A DNA stretch of 64,000 nt from Adineta vaga. Taxonomy: Eukaryota; Rotifera. The translations under genes and the position numbers were made by a program. The notes below the pieces were generated by a model. It made no database searches, was not told where the DNA came from, and was given only the letters and a program-made list of their open reading frames with translations. The DNA lies in NCBI GenBank assembly GCA_021613535.1, contig CP075493.1, positions 7,564,001 through 7,628,000 of the forward strand. Reading direction: 5' to 3'. Shown one piece after another: positions 1 through 12,933 of the stretch (its first letter is position 1; each line of letters begins with the position of its first letter).

Positions 1-161
1 AAAACAATGTGGTACAGCTAGTAACCTTTTCGAATACAGGACAATCTATTAAAAGTTCGAAAACAAATCACCAGGTGTTGATACGGACACTCAGATATCT
101 GATTTATATAAGCATTACCTTCTCCTTAAAGAAATTATCTTCTCATCCATATTTTTAGAAT

Positions 162-1545
162 ATGTCTATAGTTATAATAGAATGGAATGTTTCATGCATT
201 TGGAATGGTACTTTAGCTGGTATTTTAATGAAAAGTAGTGAATCGAAACGCAATAAATCCAGTCTAACAACAAAAATTATTGGTATTCATGGATGGCTCG
301 ATAATCTTAACTCACTCCTACCTCTAGCCAAACAGCTTCTCCATCGACATCCAAGTCCGATCAACATTATTTCGAAATCAAATTATATATATGTTCTTTC
401 TCATCAATAGACTATGAAATCTACTTGTATGATCGAGCTGGTCATGGATTTTCCAGTCATCTACCGAAAGGCTTTGATTATTCTGCTATCCAGAATGCAC
501 AAGATCTTCGTACTGTAGTTCAAAGTAAGTTTATTTGTGTACTCGACAATAAAGAGTTGATAGTATAATAAATTGTAGGTCTTGGTTGGAATAAAGAAAA
601 GTTTTCAATCATTGGTCATAGCTACGGCGCTATACTTGGTATAATCGTAAGTAGCATGAACATCTGAATTGTGTTTGAGTTGACCGTTGTCTATTGTACA
701 CAGTATGCGGCAAGTTATCCAGAAGAAGTATCGTACGTTGTCGCAATTGACGCTTTATTGCGTGCATCAGTACCAGTCAACTCATATTGGAAGACAATGG
801 CTTCGAATATTGATAAAGATTTGAAATTTTTTGTTGATTTAACAAAGTCATATCCGGAAGAATTAACATTTGACAACGCAGTTGAATCGTTAGTACACAG
901 AGAAAAATATAGTAATGACCATTGCTTCCATTTATTTTAGGATACAAAGCAGTAGACCTGGAATTACAAATGAAGCTGCTCGATTATTAACAGAACGATC
1001 TGTTCGTCGTAATGCTAGTGAGGATTTTATTCTTCTTCTTTCCCCAGAGAAGTATTTTCATTTTTGCAGATAATCAATTCTGTTTTACGCGTGATGAAGC
1101 ATTAAAAAGGGTTAGTTGTTCATAAACCATCAATAATAATATTTGTGATGTATTTAAAGTTGCCAACGTTTCCTTACACCGAGGATATCTTTCAAAATGC
1201 GATGGAATCTATGAAAGCATTTATTCTTTTTATTGGGTATGCGTTTTGATAACAAAAATGTATTAAAAATATTCGATTCCATCTTTGCAGTGCTATTAAA
1301 CCACAATGGCATAATGCATCATCAGCAGTTCCTTTATACAAACAATATTATCCACATGTATGTACTGCATACTGATCCGATTTTGAATTTTCAATCTGAT
1401 TGTTTAGTTCGAAATCACATACATAGATGGTCCACATCATTTTCATATGACACAAGTAAATGAAGTTGTTGAACGAATTGAACAATATTTCAATAAATAT
1501 CTTCATCATTCATCGATATCAACTATAGAAAATAGTAAATTATGA
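162..1545 (+). CDS. SERHL-like alpha/beta hydrolase, tandem copy 1
   Basis: Serine hydrolase-like (SERHL/SERHL2) family, predicted esterase or peroxisomal-type hydrolase; the substrate is unknown. Spliced exons give about 300 residues. An N-terminal IWNGTLAGIL strand is followed by the oxyanion-hole motif GIHGWLDN, then YDRAGHGFS, the nucleophile elbow GHSYG (about 620-630), and a C-terminal IDGPHHFHM box supplying the catalytic His. Introns are about 355-410, 537-579, 647-703, 889-940 and further short ones; every splice keeps frame to TGA at 1543-1545. The intron 1 donor is GTCCGA, weaker than the GTGAGA/GTGAAA of copies 2 and 4. Positions 266-663 are almost identical to copy 3 (see findings). 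First of four head-to-tail paralogues; family assignment is firm, substrate is not. Confidence 0.85.
266..663 (+). repeat. Near-identical tract shared with 3341-3738
   Basis: By reading the two blocks side by side at a constant offset of 3075, I see one mismatch (634 A against 3709 G) over 398 bp, covering part of exon 1, intron 1, exon 2, intron 2, exon 3 and the first bases of intron 3. Identity stops abruptly on both sides within diverged paralogous exons or introns. Best explained as recent gene conversion between copies 1 and 3. Confidence 0.9.
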
Positions 1546-1682
1546 TTGTTTTCTGATTGAATGAATTGTTTTGACCAAATTTTTTTCCTGTTCTATTGAT
1601 TGAGTTTTTGACGGCATAATCTAGAAATATCTCGATCGTTGCTCAACATCTTTTTACATAATATTTCTAGATAAAATTGTTG

Positions 1683-3058
1683 ATGATAACAAAGATTAGT
1701 ATTCCATGTGTTTGGGGTGGTCATTTAGCTGGAATTTTGTTAAAAAGCCATACAGCCACAACATTCTCACAAAGTACGACAAAGATTGTTGGTATACATG
1801 GATGGCTTGATAATATCAACTCGTTACTTCCATTAGCAAAAAAGTTATTACATCATCAACCAAGTGAAACTTTCCAGCTAGATATGACAGTAAACATCAG
1901 TTGAACGATTTGATTCTAGATTATGAAATTTGTTTATATGATCGAGTTGGTCATGGATTTTCCGATCATCTACCAAGAGGAACTGATTATTCCTTTGCTT
2001 CTAATCTCTTAGATCTTCGTACTGTTATAAAAAGTTTGTTTTATTTCAATTGATTAATTCTTATACAAATCTTCCGTTTGTTACAGCTCTTGGTTGGAAT
2101 AATGACAAATACTCTTTTATTGGTCATAGCTATGGAGGAACTATGGCTTTAATTGTAAAGTTCAATTCTTTTAAAACTTCTTATTAGTCAATATTCTTTG
2201 TACTATAGTATGCAGCAGCCTATCCAAAAGAAGTATCATGCCTGGCAATTCTTGATCCATTTGCAGGAGTTGATTATTCATTGAAAACTACATGGGCAAC
2301 TGTTGCTAATCGTATCGAGGGTAATCTTAAGTATTTTAATCAATCATCTAAGGCATACAAATATGATTTAACGTACGAAAAAGCAACTGAATCGTTAGTA
2401 ATATAAATAGAATAGAAATATTTCATCTGCGAGTTTGTTTGTTTATTTATAGTATGAAAAGTTCTAGAAATGGTATTGATGATGACGCAGCCAAGATGCT
2501 AGTTGAACGATCAGTACGACGAAATATAGGTTAACAACAATATAAACATTGAATATGTGACTTAATCGAAAAGTAAACTATATATTTCAGATCAAAAACT
2601 TCATTTCACACGTGATGCCGGATTAAAGAATGTTAGTTAGGATAATTGATCATTGGAAAAATTCAACTTTCCTTTCTTTTCATTGTTAAGTTACAAATAA
2701 TGTCTATTAGTCAAGATATAGTGCTCAAAGCAATTGAACACATTCAAGCATCAATTCTCTTCGTTGGGTATATTGAACTGACTTGTTTCAATTTATACAT
2801 GTTTTTCTTCTACTTGTTTCTCTAGAGCAACGAAACCTCAATGGTCTACAACTAACAGTCTAATACCTTTGCTCCGCCAGCATAATTTAAATGTGAATAC
2901 ACAATATCTTTTGATTATTATTTATCATTAAAATTGTCGCCTTTTTGTTATAGTTTGAAATGACTCTGATCGATGGATCTCATCATTTTCATATGACACA
3001 AGTTAATGATGTATCAAAACGGATTGAACAATATTTTCATAAACATTTGAAAGAATAA
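1683..3058 (+). CDS. SERHL-like alpha/beta hydrolase, tandem copy 2
   Basis: Second paralogue, starting at the ATG of MITKISIPCVWGG; a TTG-initiated extension upstream was not used. It has GIHGWLDN, YDRVGHGFS, the elbow GHSYGG and a final box IDGSHHFHM with the catalytic His, where the Pro of the other copies is Ser. Exons join in frame across short introns (for example 1867-1921, about 2033-2086, 2158-2209) to TAA at 3056-3058. It is the most diverged of the four: its exon 4 (FAGVDYSLKTTWATVANRI) shares little with the others. No frameshift or premature stop was found after splicing. Confidence 0.83.
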
Positions 3059-3242
3059 CTGTTTTTTAGTTTTATATTTCTAAAGAAATACTATGTGTTA
3101 GAAATGCGAAGAGCGAAAGCTTACGTAAAACTATAGTAAACGATTTGACTGCATAACAAACACTGATAGAATAGTTCTGTTTTTATTCTGTACTCAGCAA
3201 TTGAATGCAATGAATAAAGTTTTATATTTTTAGAAAATAATA

Positions 3243-4704
3243 ATGAATATAACGAAATGTGATGTTCAATGTATATGGGGTGGGACTTTGACTGGTGTAA
3301 TACTCAAAAGTAATACCGTAGAGAATGATAAATCAGGCCCAACAACAAAAATTATTGGTATTCATGGATGGCTCGATAATCTTAACTCACTCCTACCTCT
3401 AGCCAAACAGCTTCTCCATCGACATCCAAGTCCGATCAACATTATTTCGAAATCAAATTATATATATGTTCTTTCTCATCAATAGACTATGAAATCTACT
3501 TGTATGATCGAGCTGGTCATGGATTTTCCAGTCATCTACCGAAAGGCTTTGATTATTCTGCTATCCAGAATGCACAAGATCTTCGTACTGTAGTTCAAAG
3601 TAAGTTTATTTGTGTACTCGACAATAAAGAGTTGATAGTATAATAAATTGTAGGTCTTGGTTGGAATAAAGAAAAGTTTTCAATCATTGGTCATAGCTAC
3701 GGCGCTATGCTTGGTATAATCGTAAGTAGCATGAACATTTGCATCGAGCTTGCATTGACTTGTGTCTATTGTATACAGTATGCGGCCAGTTATTCAGAAG
3801 AAGTATCGTGTCTTGTTGCGATCGATGCATTGCCTCGATCAGAAACATCATCAGAAAATCTTTTTGAAATTTATGGCGCTCGAATTGACAAAAGTTTGGA
3901 ATTTCACAAAAGACCAATAAGAATCTTCAATACAGATTTAACTCTTGAAAAAGCACTTGAACTGTGAGTAAAGATGAATCGAAAAGATGACAATATTATC
4001 ATTCGCTAATTTAGAACAAAAGCAACTAGAGACGGTATCACAGATGAAGCTGCTCGATTATTAGTAGAACGATCTGTTCGTTCAGACGCAAGTGAGTATT
4101 TTTCCTTTCTTTCTTTCGATTGTCAAAGTATCGATTTTGTAGATAGCAAACTACATTTTACTCGAGATGAAGCATTGAAACTAGTGAGTATATTTCATTT
4201 CATTTTAAATCAAGAATAAAGCAACAATAGAAGAATGTTTTGTCTTTATGGCATACGAACTTCATTTAAAAAGATCTCTTGTGTTAAGTTAAAATATAAG
4301 TTCTTTGATTTTGTGTAGTTCTCACTGCAAGCATCTGCTGACGACTTAATCAAGAACATGATTCAAAATGTGAAAGCACCTCTTCTATTTATTGGGTATG
4401 TAATTTATCAAAAAAAGTACAATAAAAATATTCGAACCTATTCTAAAAGTGCTAGCAAACCTCAGTGGCCACGTCCGCAGAAATCAATTGATTTATTTAA
4501 ACAATACCATACACGAGTAAATATTACCTCGGTACATGTCTTCTAATAGAAGATGTTATCATTTAGTTTGATGTAACATTTATTGATGGACCACATCATT
4601 TACATATGACACATGTTCAAGAAGTTGTTGATTGTATCGAACAACATTTTAACAAATATCTTCATCATTTATCGACATTAACTATAGAAAATAGTAAATT
4701 ATAA
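3243..4704 (+). CDS. SERHL-like alpha/beta hydrolase, tandem copy 3
   Basis: Third paralogue: MNITKCDVQCIWGG start, GIHGWLDN, YDRAGHGFS, elbow GHSYGA, and IDGPHHLHM near the end. Positions 3341-3738 copy 266-663 of copy 1 with one difference (G at 3709 against A at 634), covering two whole introns and the start of a third. Before and after that tract the two genes differ strongly: exon 1 starts MNITKCDVQ against MSIVIIEWN, and exon 4 reads LPRSETSSENLF against LLRASVPVNSYW. The intron 1 donor is the same weak GTCCGA as in copy 1. The reading frame stays open through all predicted splices to TAA at 4702-4704. Confidence 0.84.
3341..3738 (+). repeat. Near-identical tract shared with 266-663
   Basis: Partner of the tract at 266-663 (same orientation, offset 3075, one mismatch). 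The direction of transfer cannot be told from these two copies alone. Confidence 0.9.
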
Positions 4705-4871
4705 TTTCCTTTTTTGCGTTTAATTCTATTTTTCTTTTCTTTGTATTTGATTTGTTTTAAGACGAAATTTCTATTATATATAGTTTTACTTTGCAGATAT
4801 TTGATTTTATAGTATACTTTATCTTCATCGCTCTAATCAGAACTAAAGTTTTATTATTATATAAGAAATTG

Positions 4872-6271
4872 ATGGCTATAACAAAACTTGATATTTCATG
4901 TATATGGGGTGGTACTCTGGCTGGTATTTTACTTAGAAATGAAAGTGCTTTGACACGAAAAATTGGAGATACAATGACGAAAATTATTGGTATTCACGGA
5001 TGGCTTGATAATTTGAATTCATTGTTACCATTAGCAAAACAACTTGTCGATCGAAATCCAAGTGAGAAGAAATCTTTCATTAACGACAACAGCAATAATA
5101 ATCTGTATTCTTTTTAATTAGATTATGAAATCTATTTGTACGATCGAGCTGGTCATGGATTTTCTAGTCATATACCCAAAGGTTTTGATTATTCCCAGGC
5201 ACATAATTTACAAGATATTCGTACAATAATTCAAAGTAAGTTCATTGCTTTACTGATCGAAATCACTTCAGTTTCTTCTTATTTTGGTGTAGGTCTTGGT
5301 TGGCATAAAGAAAAATTTTCAATCATTAGTCATAGTTATGGAGCAATTTTAGGAATGACTGTAAAAATATTCTTCAATTTTAACTAAAACATTTTTCATC
5401 ATTTACATATTACTTTGCTAGTATGCTGCAAGTTATCCAGACGAAATATCATGTCTTGTAACGCTCGACGCAGTACCTCATATAGAGAACACAAGCCAAA
5501 ATTTCTTCGAAGTACAAGGTAGTCGAATCGATAAAAGTCTGGAATTTCATAAGAAACCAGCGAGAAATTTTGAACTGAATTTAACATTTGAAAAAGCAGT
5601 TGAATTGTAAGTTGATTTGAATCAAAAATGATAATATAGTATCATCATTCATTGATTTAGAACACGAGTAACAAGAGAAGGTATTACAGATGAAGCTGCT
5701 CGATTATTAACAGAACGATCTATTCGTCTAGATACAAGTACGTATCTTTCTTATCTTTCTTTCAATTATTAAAATACCTATATTCTGTAGAAAACAAAAT
5801 ACAATTCACTCGAGATGAAGCATTAAAAATAGTTAGTAAAAAATACATATATCTATTCTGTAAAAGAATACTAATTTTGTGTATAGCCGTCATTAATTCC
5901 GTTCACAGCTGAGATGAGTAAAAATGCAATTGAGCATATGAAAGCATCTATTCTTTTTATTGGGTATGTTCTTTTCGAGATGTATTGATTGAAGAATTTC
6001 CATCTATTTCAAGTGCTACAAATCCACAATGGCCAAGAGCTGGACAAACTCTTGATTATTTAAAAGAAAAAAATCCAAATGTAAGTAAATATCTCATCTG
6101 TAACGTAATTCTTCTTGTATTATTATTTTCTTATTATAGTTTGAAACGATGTTCATTGATGGGCCACATCATTTTCATATGACGCACGTTCAAGAAGTTA
6201 CAGAACGGATTGAACAATATTTTAACAAATATATACCACGATCTTCCACATCTATTCCAACTGACAGTTGA
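4872..6271 (+). CDS. SERHL-like alpha/beta hydrolase, tandem copy 4
   Basis: Fourth paralogue. I chose the ATG at 4872 (MAITKLDISCIWGG), which aligns with the other copies; the same frame is open back to 4791 but that segment has no counterpart. Motifs are GIHGWLDN, YDRAGHGFS and the C-terminal IDGPHHFHM. The nucleophile elbow reads S-H-S-Y-G in place of G-H-S-Y-G: the first Gly of GxSxG is Ser, while the nucleophilic Ser is kept. Introns are 50-60 bp with normal GT-AG ends (intron 1 donor GTGAGA at about 5062). It ends with a tail rich in Ser/Thr/Pro at TGA 6269-6271. Confidence 0.83.
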
Positions 6272-6410
6272 ATCTGACTATTTTCTCTCACATTTAACTT
6301 TTTATTCCGAAAAAAAAACTCATTATTCTTTTAAAATATAAGTGTGACATCTACAATAAAGTTCATTTGTTCTGTTCGAATAGAAAAATCTTATTTCCCA
6401 TATGTCCGCT

Positions 6411-6440
6411 TTCTCTCTCTCTCCTTCTCTCTCTCTTTCT
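6411..6440. repeat. CT-rich microsatellite
   Basis: Imperfect (TC)n run upstream of the Bicaudal-D start, in the probable promoter or 5' UTR. Confidence 0.8.
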
Positions 6441-6696
6441 CGATCAATCTATTGAACTTTTCTTTTCTTCTCACCTATAATCCATTGAATACCAATTGGA
6501 TATCTACCTGTATTTCGAATGCATATTCTTTCCCTATTACGTTACGAAGAGTCCTTCCTACTATCCATCTGTCATTCATCCTTGGAAATTTCTTGTTATC
6601 AATCATTGTCATCAGAAAGAAATACGTCCTTTTTTTAGTATCAACGTTATAATAATCATTTCATTTTATCTTTTTTTCTCACATAACGTTTCATCT

Positions 6697-9553
6697 ATGA
6701 CATCGTCGGATGATGAAGATCCTCATATTCAACTAGCAAAACTACGTTCCGCTAATAAACAAGCTGCTGAATATGGTTTAGCTTTACTCAATGAAAAAAG
6801 TCTCCTTGAAGTTCAACATGAAGAATTAGAAAATGAACATATTCAATTGAAAATTGACTTTGAACAAGTTAAAACACAATTGAAAACTTTTCAAGCAAAT
6901 CAACGTGAAGAAACATTGAAAGGTGAAACGAATGAAGAAAGTTTATTAAACGAAAAACAAACACGTGAAGATTATTTATTGAAAGAAATTACACGCTATG
7001 AACATGAATTACGTTTATTAAAACAAGATAATGAACGATTATGTATTGAAAATGAAAAAACACTTTCAAAATCTCAAGAATTAACAGAACAAATTCAAAT
7101 CTTAGATGATATGAAAGTGAAATTAAAGTACGATTTAAAAGAAAGTAAAGGACAAGAACAACGATTACTTGATGCCAATGTAGATTTAGAAGAAGATAAT
7201 GTTGCATTACAACAGCAAGTTCAACGATTACGTGATAATTTAATTGATTATGATGGATTAAAAGTTGAAAATAAACAATTACAAGAAAATGTAAATTTGA
7301 TTTCTTTCGAAAAATGAAGTTTTTTGTTTTAATCATTTGTGTTCTCTAGATTGATGATTTACATCGTATGATGAAAGAACTTGAATCTTTAAAATCTATT
7401 GCTGAATCTCAATTAATTGAAATACATAATAATCTACGAGATGAACGTGAACAAAAACATATTTATAAACAACAATTAGATTTTCGAATTCAACAAGTAT
7501 AAAACCTGATTTTGTTCTTCTTCTTATTCTTTTTTTTTCATTTAGGAATCTCTTCGTAATTTAGATTCACTTCGTTTAACATTAAATGGTACACATACTG
7601 ATAATGATTATTTAACAAATTGTATCGATGATGATATTGAAGATGATCATCTTCCATCAACAACTGATATCATGAGTAACGAACAACAAGAACAACAACC
7701 AGTTGGAAATCTATTTAGGTAAATCACATTCGAAGAAAATATTTCTATGTTAAAATTTCTTTCTAGTGAAATTCATGGCAATGAAATTCGTAAATTAGAA
7801 CTTGAATGTTTACAATTATCACAAATAAAATCTTCATTAGATAATGAATTATTAACAATCAATGAAAAAACAAATATACTTTCACATAAAGTTCAACATA
7901 TTATTGAACTGATCTATCCAAATAAGACTCTATCGAATTCACCTAATTCAGATAATACAACTAATCTTCTAGATAATTCATTAGATTCTATTGAACAAAT
8001 CGATGTGATTATAAATAAAAATTTTCATTTATTTAATGGTGATCAAGATTTATTGAAAAAGAAATTGGATGAACAAGATAATACAATCTTTAAATTAAAA
8101 CAAGATCTCAATGTTATGATGAAACAATGTAATGATACTCAAACTATGTTTGTTAAAACTAATGATAATTTAGTAAGATAAATTTTAGAGAAGTATCTTT
8201 CAAGAGAAATTGTTTGTTTATTTTTTCTTTTTAGATAAATTTAAGTGAAGAATTAGAAAATATTCATTCGTATATGTATACTTCAGTGGGTTTATTGGTT
8301 CCATCATTGGATAAACAAATGAAAAAAGGTCAAGTAACGCATTCAAATAATAAAATAATTGATCCAACAATGAATGAATCAGTTTTAAATACTCTTCAAG
8401 AACAAGTCAAACAAATGAAACAATCATTTGAGAAAATTTTAGATTCAATCAAACAAAAAGAACAATCAACAACTAATGAAATTATTATTAATAATGCTGA
8501 TCTTTCAACAGATACAAAAGATTTACAAGAACAAGTAAGTTTTAATATGTTAGAGTAATGAAATACCGACAGTATACTCGAAGAGTCATAACATGGGGAA
8601 TCAATGACATTGATATTCAAGGTAGAGATATAAATCGATTGGAAGATTTTGTAAATAGAAATAGAGAAAATTACCCTATGAAAGGTACCTAATATAACTG
8701 TAGCAGCCAAAATATCATCAATTCATATACATTCATAAAATTCTTTTTTGTCTTTCTCTCTCTCTCTCAAACTTTAGATTATCAAATTACGTTCATTATT
8801 AACAACAAAACGTGAACAAATCGGCACATTACGTACTGTTTTAAAGAATAATAAACAAACAGCGGAAGTTGCATTAGCTAATTTAAAATCGAAATATGAA
8901 AATGAAAAATTAATTGTTACTGAAACAATGACAAAATTACGTAATGAATTAAAATCATTGAAAGAAGATGCAGCTACATTTGCTTCATTACGTGCAATGT
9001 TTGCTGCACGTTGTGATGAGTATGTCACACAAATTGATGAATTACAGCGACAAGTATATGCTGCTGAGGAAGAAAAGAAAACACTAAATTCATTACTACG
9101 TATGGCGATCGAACAAAAGCTTGCATTAACACAAAAACTTGAGGATATGGAAATGGATAATGAACGATCAACGACACCAAAACGAACTACGAATACAAAT
9201 GCATTATCATTGACATCAACACTTCCACTTGGTTTATTAACAATGGCATCGAATAATAGTCAATTTGATAATCATAATATTATCAATAATAACCTATTAC
9301 CAGAGATACGACGCGGAAGATTTATACCACCACGTGTAAGTCTAATCTTGCATTTAATCGGCAAATGAAAAAAGTTAATGGAGAAATAGATTGACAAGCA
9401 TGCAATAAATCGATAGTGTTAAAAGATTTCTTATTCGAAATATCTGACATGTTGATATAAGAGTATAATTCGATTTGTCATTATTATGAATTTATTTAGA
9501 TGATGCAAGCGTTTGCAGCAAGTAAAAATCAGCAAATACAGAACAAACGATAG
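6697..9553 (+). CDS. BICD: Bicaudal-D dynein adaptor
   Basis: Coiled-coil adaptor that links dynein-dynactin to cargo such as Rab6 vesicles and RNPs. The N-terminus carries the CC1-box-type segment [12 protein letters not shown], followed by long Glu/Gln/Lys heptads. The last large exon (8779 onward) contains the highly conserved cargo-binding coiled coil: [20 protein letters not shown], then [40 protein letters not shown]. Exons are about 6697-7290, 7350-7498, 7546-7719, 7767-8171, 8235-8533, 8779-9335 and a short final exon ending in QNKR at 9553. The frame is open upstream to 6496, but that part is hydrophobic and unlike BICD, so the ATG at 6697 (MTSSDDEDP) is preferred. Total is roughly 750 residues, close to animal BICD2. 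Confidence 0.93.
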
Positions 9554-11096
9554 GGAGTTAGTCAGTATGAAATTCGTTCTGCTCATTCTTAATCGTGTTT
9601 GTCTAATTCTCTATTCTTCTCATTGCTGCATGAGCTATCTTTTCTGCTTTGAAAGAAAAAAAACAATCTATTTTTCTAACTAAACATCTTTCATTTCAGG
9701 TTCGTCAGGAAAAAAAAACATTCAAATAAGATCTGATCCATCAATAAATGCTTATTCTCATGTGTATATACAATTTAATTGATTCTTCTCCGTTTTTACA
9801 TTCCACTTTTATTTAAAGATCTGTTTTTGCTCCATATGTACATAAAACGTTTTTTTTTCTCAATTTGTTGCTACATTTTTTTTGTGTTTATATAAGCATT
9901 TTTGCATATATACATAAATATATTTTATTATCGATAAATTAATGTAATCATTTTCCATTCTTAATAATTAAGAGAATGAGATTAGATCGTGACACCTGTC
10001 GTCACACTTGAGAAAAAGATAACAAGAACGAAATGAAGTGGTCAACTTCTGAGCATCTTAATATAATCTAGGAAATGAAAAGTATAATACGAGAAAAAAA
10101 AATAAGAAGATTATTCGATGTGAATCGATGAAAATATCTGATCATTATTTGCACTTGTTCAGATAGAGCTCAGTCATCATATGAATTTACATTTCATAAG
10201 TTATGAACAGATGTAAACGATATTTTGCCAATTTTACGATTCAGTTCATTATGATCATTTCCTCTTTCTTCCGGTTGATCATTATTGTCGTTCGTTCTTT
10301 CCTTCGTCTATTGTGTCGATTGCCTCATAAGTGAATGAAGCCTTTTGGATACATACACTTCATCATCGATGTGTATTTCCTTTTCTCTTGAGCTTTATTC
10401 TATTAAATTATTTCAGGTAACATTCTATTGAATATGATTGCTTATGTAATTAATCGCATATTCAAATCGTCATAATCTTTCCTCTTCTCAGCAGGCTATT
10501 AAAGATAAAGATCAGCACACAATATGTATGGAAAATCACTCAAGCAAAATTGTAAAGCAAATGGTGCCCACTGAGTGAACAACTGTTATCAAGTTTAGAA
10601 AAGAAAATAGTTGGATAAATTCACTATCGGATATTCTTTGTTTTCATGACAGATGGCCACGTGTATGTACTTACTTTCATGTCGTTCTCACCTATTCTTT
10701 ACTGTTCATTTAACATAAAAAGATTGAAATCAACTTCCTCTTCTTTAGTTCACAAGGCGCTTTGTCGCGTGTCGCCATTCATTAATTGAACGAAAACAAG
10801 CGATTGATGAGAGAAAATCAGCCAGCTGTTGTTACTCGATCTCTCTCATTTTAATTGCTTTTTATAAACTAACGATCAATTGGAAAAGACATACCGGAAT
10901 ATCGCCTGAGGAGTCATCTCGCACTCTCTTTACTATGATCACTTTCATGGTAAGAAAAAAAAAGTAAAACATATGGCATCTTTTTTTTCGGCAGATGTTA
11001 GACAAAGAGAAGTCATATCGTGCTGAGCATTCATTAATATCATTTGTCAACTCACTTCTTTTTTTTCCTCCTCTACGCTTCTGTTCAGTGTGCGAA

Positions 11097-11128
<32 letters not shown>

Positions 11129-11188
11129 TCTACTGTATGCAGTCATATATATAGAGAGACACAAATATACAATTCCGAGTGGATAGAC
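9554..11188. other. Intergenic region, no gene seen
   Basis: About 1.6 kb of AT-rich sequence between BICD and the SPRY gene, with poly-A/poly-T runs and no coding or structured RNA signal that I trust. The right end holds a (GA)n microsatellite and probably the SPSB3 promoter or 5' UTR. Confidence 0.5.
11096..11128. repeat. (GA)n microsatellite
   Basis: GAGAGA run just upstream of the SPSB3-like start. It generates a spurious Arg/Glu-rich ORF extension. Confidence 0.85.
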
Positions 11189-12071
11189 ATGTGCAAAAAA
11201 GAAGAAAAAAACTGTCCAACGATAGTATTGGTTAGAAAAAAACGAAGAAAAAGAAAAAATTATAATCGTACTATAAATAGCAGAATCATCCAACGATCAG
11301 CACCATTATCTTGGTCGTCGACAAGTTTACAATGTCATTTCAATAGTCGACATATTACCAATCGAACTTGCCTTGAAAGTTCATGGGAATGGTCAACAAC
11401 ACCAACTTCGAAGACAATTTTATTGAATCATAATAAACAAATTTTATTTCATCCAAGAGTAAGTTCATCAACGGAAGTTATTCTTGTTGATCGTCCATTA
11501 CCATCTCATGGCAAACACTATTGGGAAATCTATATGCCAGCTGTGTATGGAACATCGATTATGTTTGGTATTGCAAGTAAATTAATCAAGAAATCAAGAG
11601 AATTCATATGAATTAACAAATATTTTTCTTTTATTTTTAGCAAAGCAACAAAAATTAATATCATCAGATTTTATTGATTTAATTGGAAGTGATCAATACG
11701 GTTGGGGTCTGTCACATCATGGATTCTTATGGCATAATGGAATATCTCGTTCATATCTAACAAAACCATTTGAACCACTTCAACCAGTTTTAGTTGGATT
11801 AGAATTCGATGCCGATGTTCGAACACTTTCCTATACTATCAACAATCAATTTATGGGTATTGCTTTTCATTCGATACCAAAAAATATGTCACTCTATCCA
11901 GCTGTGTCTTCAACAAGTGCACAAAGCACAATGATTCTTCAACATTGTTGTCAACTCTGTTCATCATTACGTGAAATTTGTTTGAAAATAGTTAAATCAA
12001 AAAGATTAATTGATATTCACAATTCTCACCTACTTCCTCGACATATCAATTCTTTTCTTTTCTGCTCATAA
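11189..12071 (+). CDS. SPRY domain/SOCS-box protein, SPSB3-like
   Basis: Likely substrate receptor of a Cullin-RING ubiquitin ligase: the SPRY domain binds substrate and the SOCS box binds elongin B/C. The SPRY domain reads LSWSSTSLQCHF, then HGKHYWEIYMPAVYGTSIMF and GWGLSHHGFLWHNG, and ends YPAVSSTSAQSTMIL. The tail SLREICLKIV...HLLPRHINSFL fits a degenerate SOCS box (Leu...Cys, then LPxxxxxFL). One intron (about 11577-11640) joins IA to TKQQKLISS. The closest family in memory is SPSB3, which shares the YGT-x3-GI and WGLS signatures. The start is uncertain: the ATG at 11189 begins after the GA repeat, and the true N-terminus may lie later or in another exon. Confidence 0.8.
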
Positions 12072-12933
12072 CAGTGAGATTTTGTTTTCTCTTTTCTTTT
12101 TCTTCTGAAGGCCAAATTTCGAGAATGAATTATGTACAAAAAAATTCCATACTATTTATTCGTAGTTTACATTCCATGTTAATTTATTGTCTCTTTTTTT
12201 TGTTCTTCAAATACGAGTGCCATCTAGTCATATGAGATGTTCATGCACAACGTTCATTTCTGTACAAATTGTTATATTTTCGAAAGATAATAAATATTTG
12301 ATCACATTCAATAACAATATGAATAGATATTAATGAAAGGATTATATTCACTGACATTGTTGTAAAATTTGAATGAAAGAATCTAGATTAATTTATATAG
12401 CCAATAGGCAAAATAAGCAGAAATTCATGCTGATTTGATGAATCTACCACCATCCATAAGATCTGACAATGTTGTCATCCGATGAATTTTTATCCGCCCT
12501 TTTTCCCTCCGTTTAGAACAATGCATTTCGAAATGACACAAAAGTTTTTTCTTCTGAAAAACAAAATAAATCATTAGCAGAGTAGAGCAAAATAAATTTT
12601 AGGATTAAATTTCTTCTATATACCATTAAATAATTTCGCAAAAGATGCTAATACAGGTTTGTATTGAAAAAGTGCGTCGATAGAGAATAGCGAAAGTGAA
12701 AAATGATGTTTTCAAGTAGTTTGGGTGGATTGTTTAGTTTAGAGAGAAAAAATTCGGTTTGTTTTGCTTTGCATTCGTATTTAAATATCGCAAGAGCAAA
12801 AGGAAATTGTTTACTTGAAAATTCTCTCTAGTGAATCCGTTCGTAGGCGATTAAAAGAGAGAGCTTTTCTATTTTCTTATTATCGTACATCAACAAAGAT
12901 ACAACTACATTTCATTTTCAATCAATCTTCGTG
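12072..12933. other. Intergenic region, no gene seen
   Basis: 862 bp between two same-strand genes; AT-rich. Probably the 3' UTR of the SPRY gene and the promoter of the cysteine-rich gene. No RNA gene or repeat recognised. Confidence 0.5.

Noticed and set aside
6496-6696. In-frame N-terminal extension of Bicaudal-D
   Set aside because: Hydrophobic, low-complexity and unlike any BICD N-terminus; the ATG at 6697 fits the family.
11090-11188. Arg/Glu-rich extension of the SPRY protein
   Set aside because: It is a translated (GA)n microsatellite.
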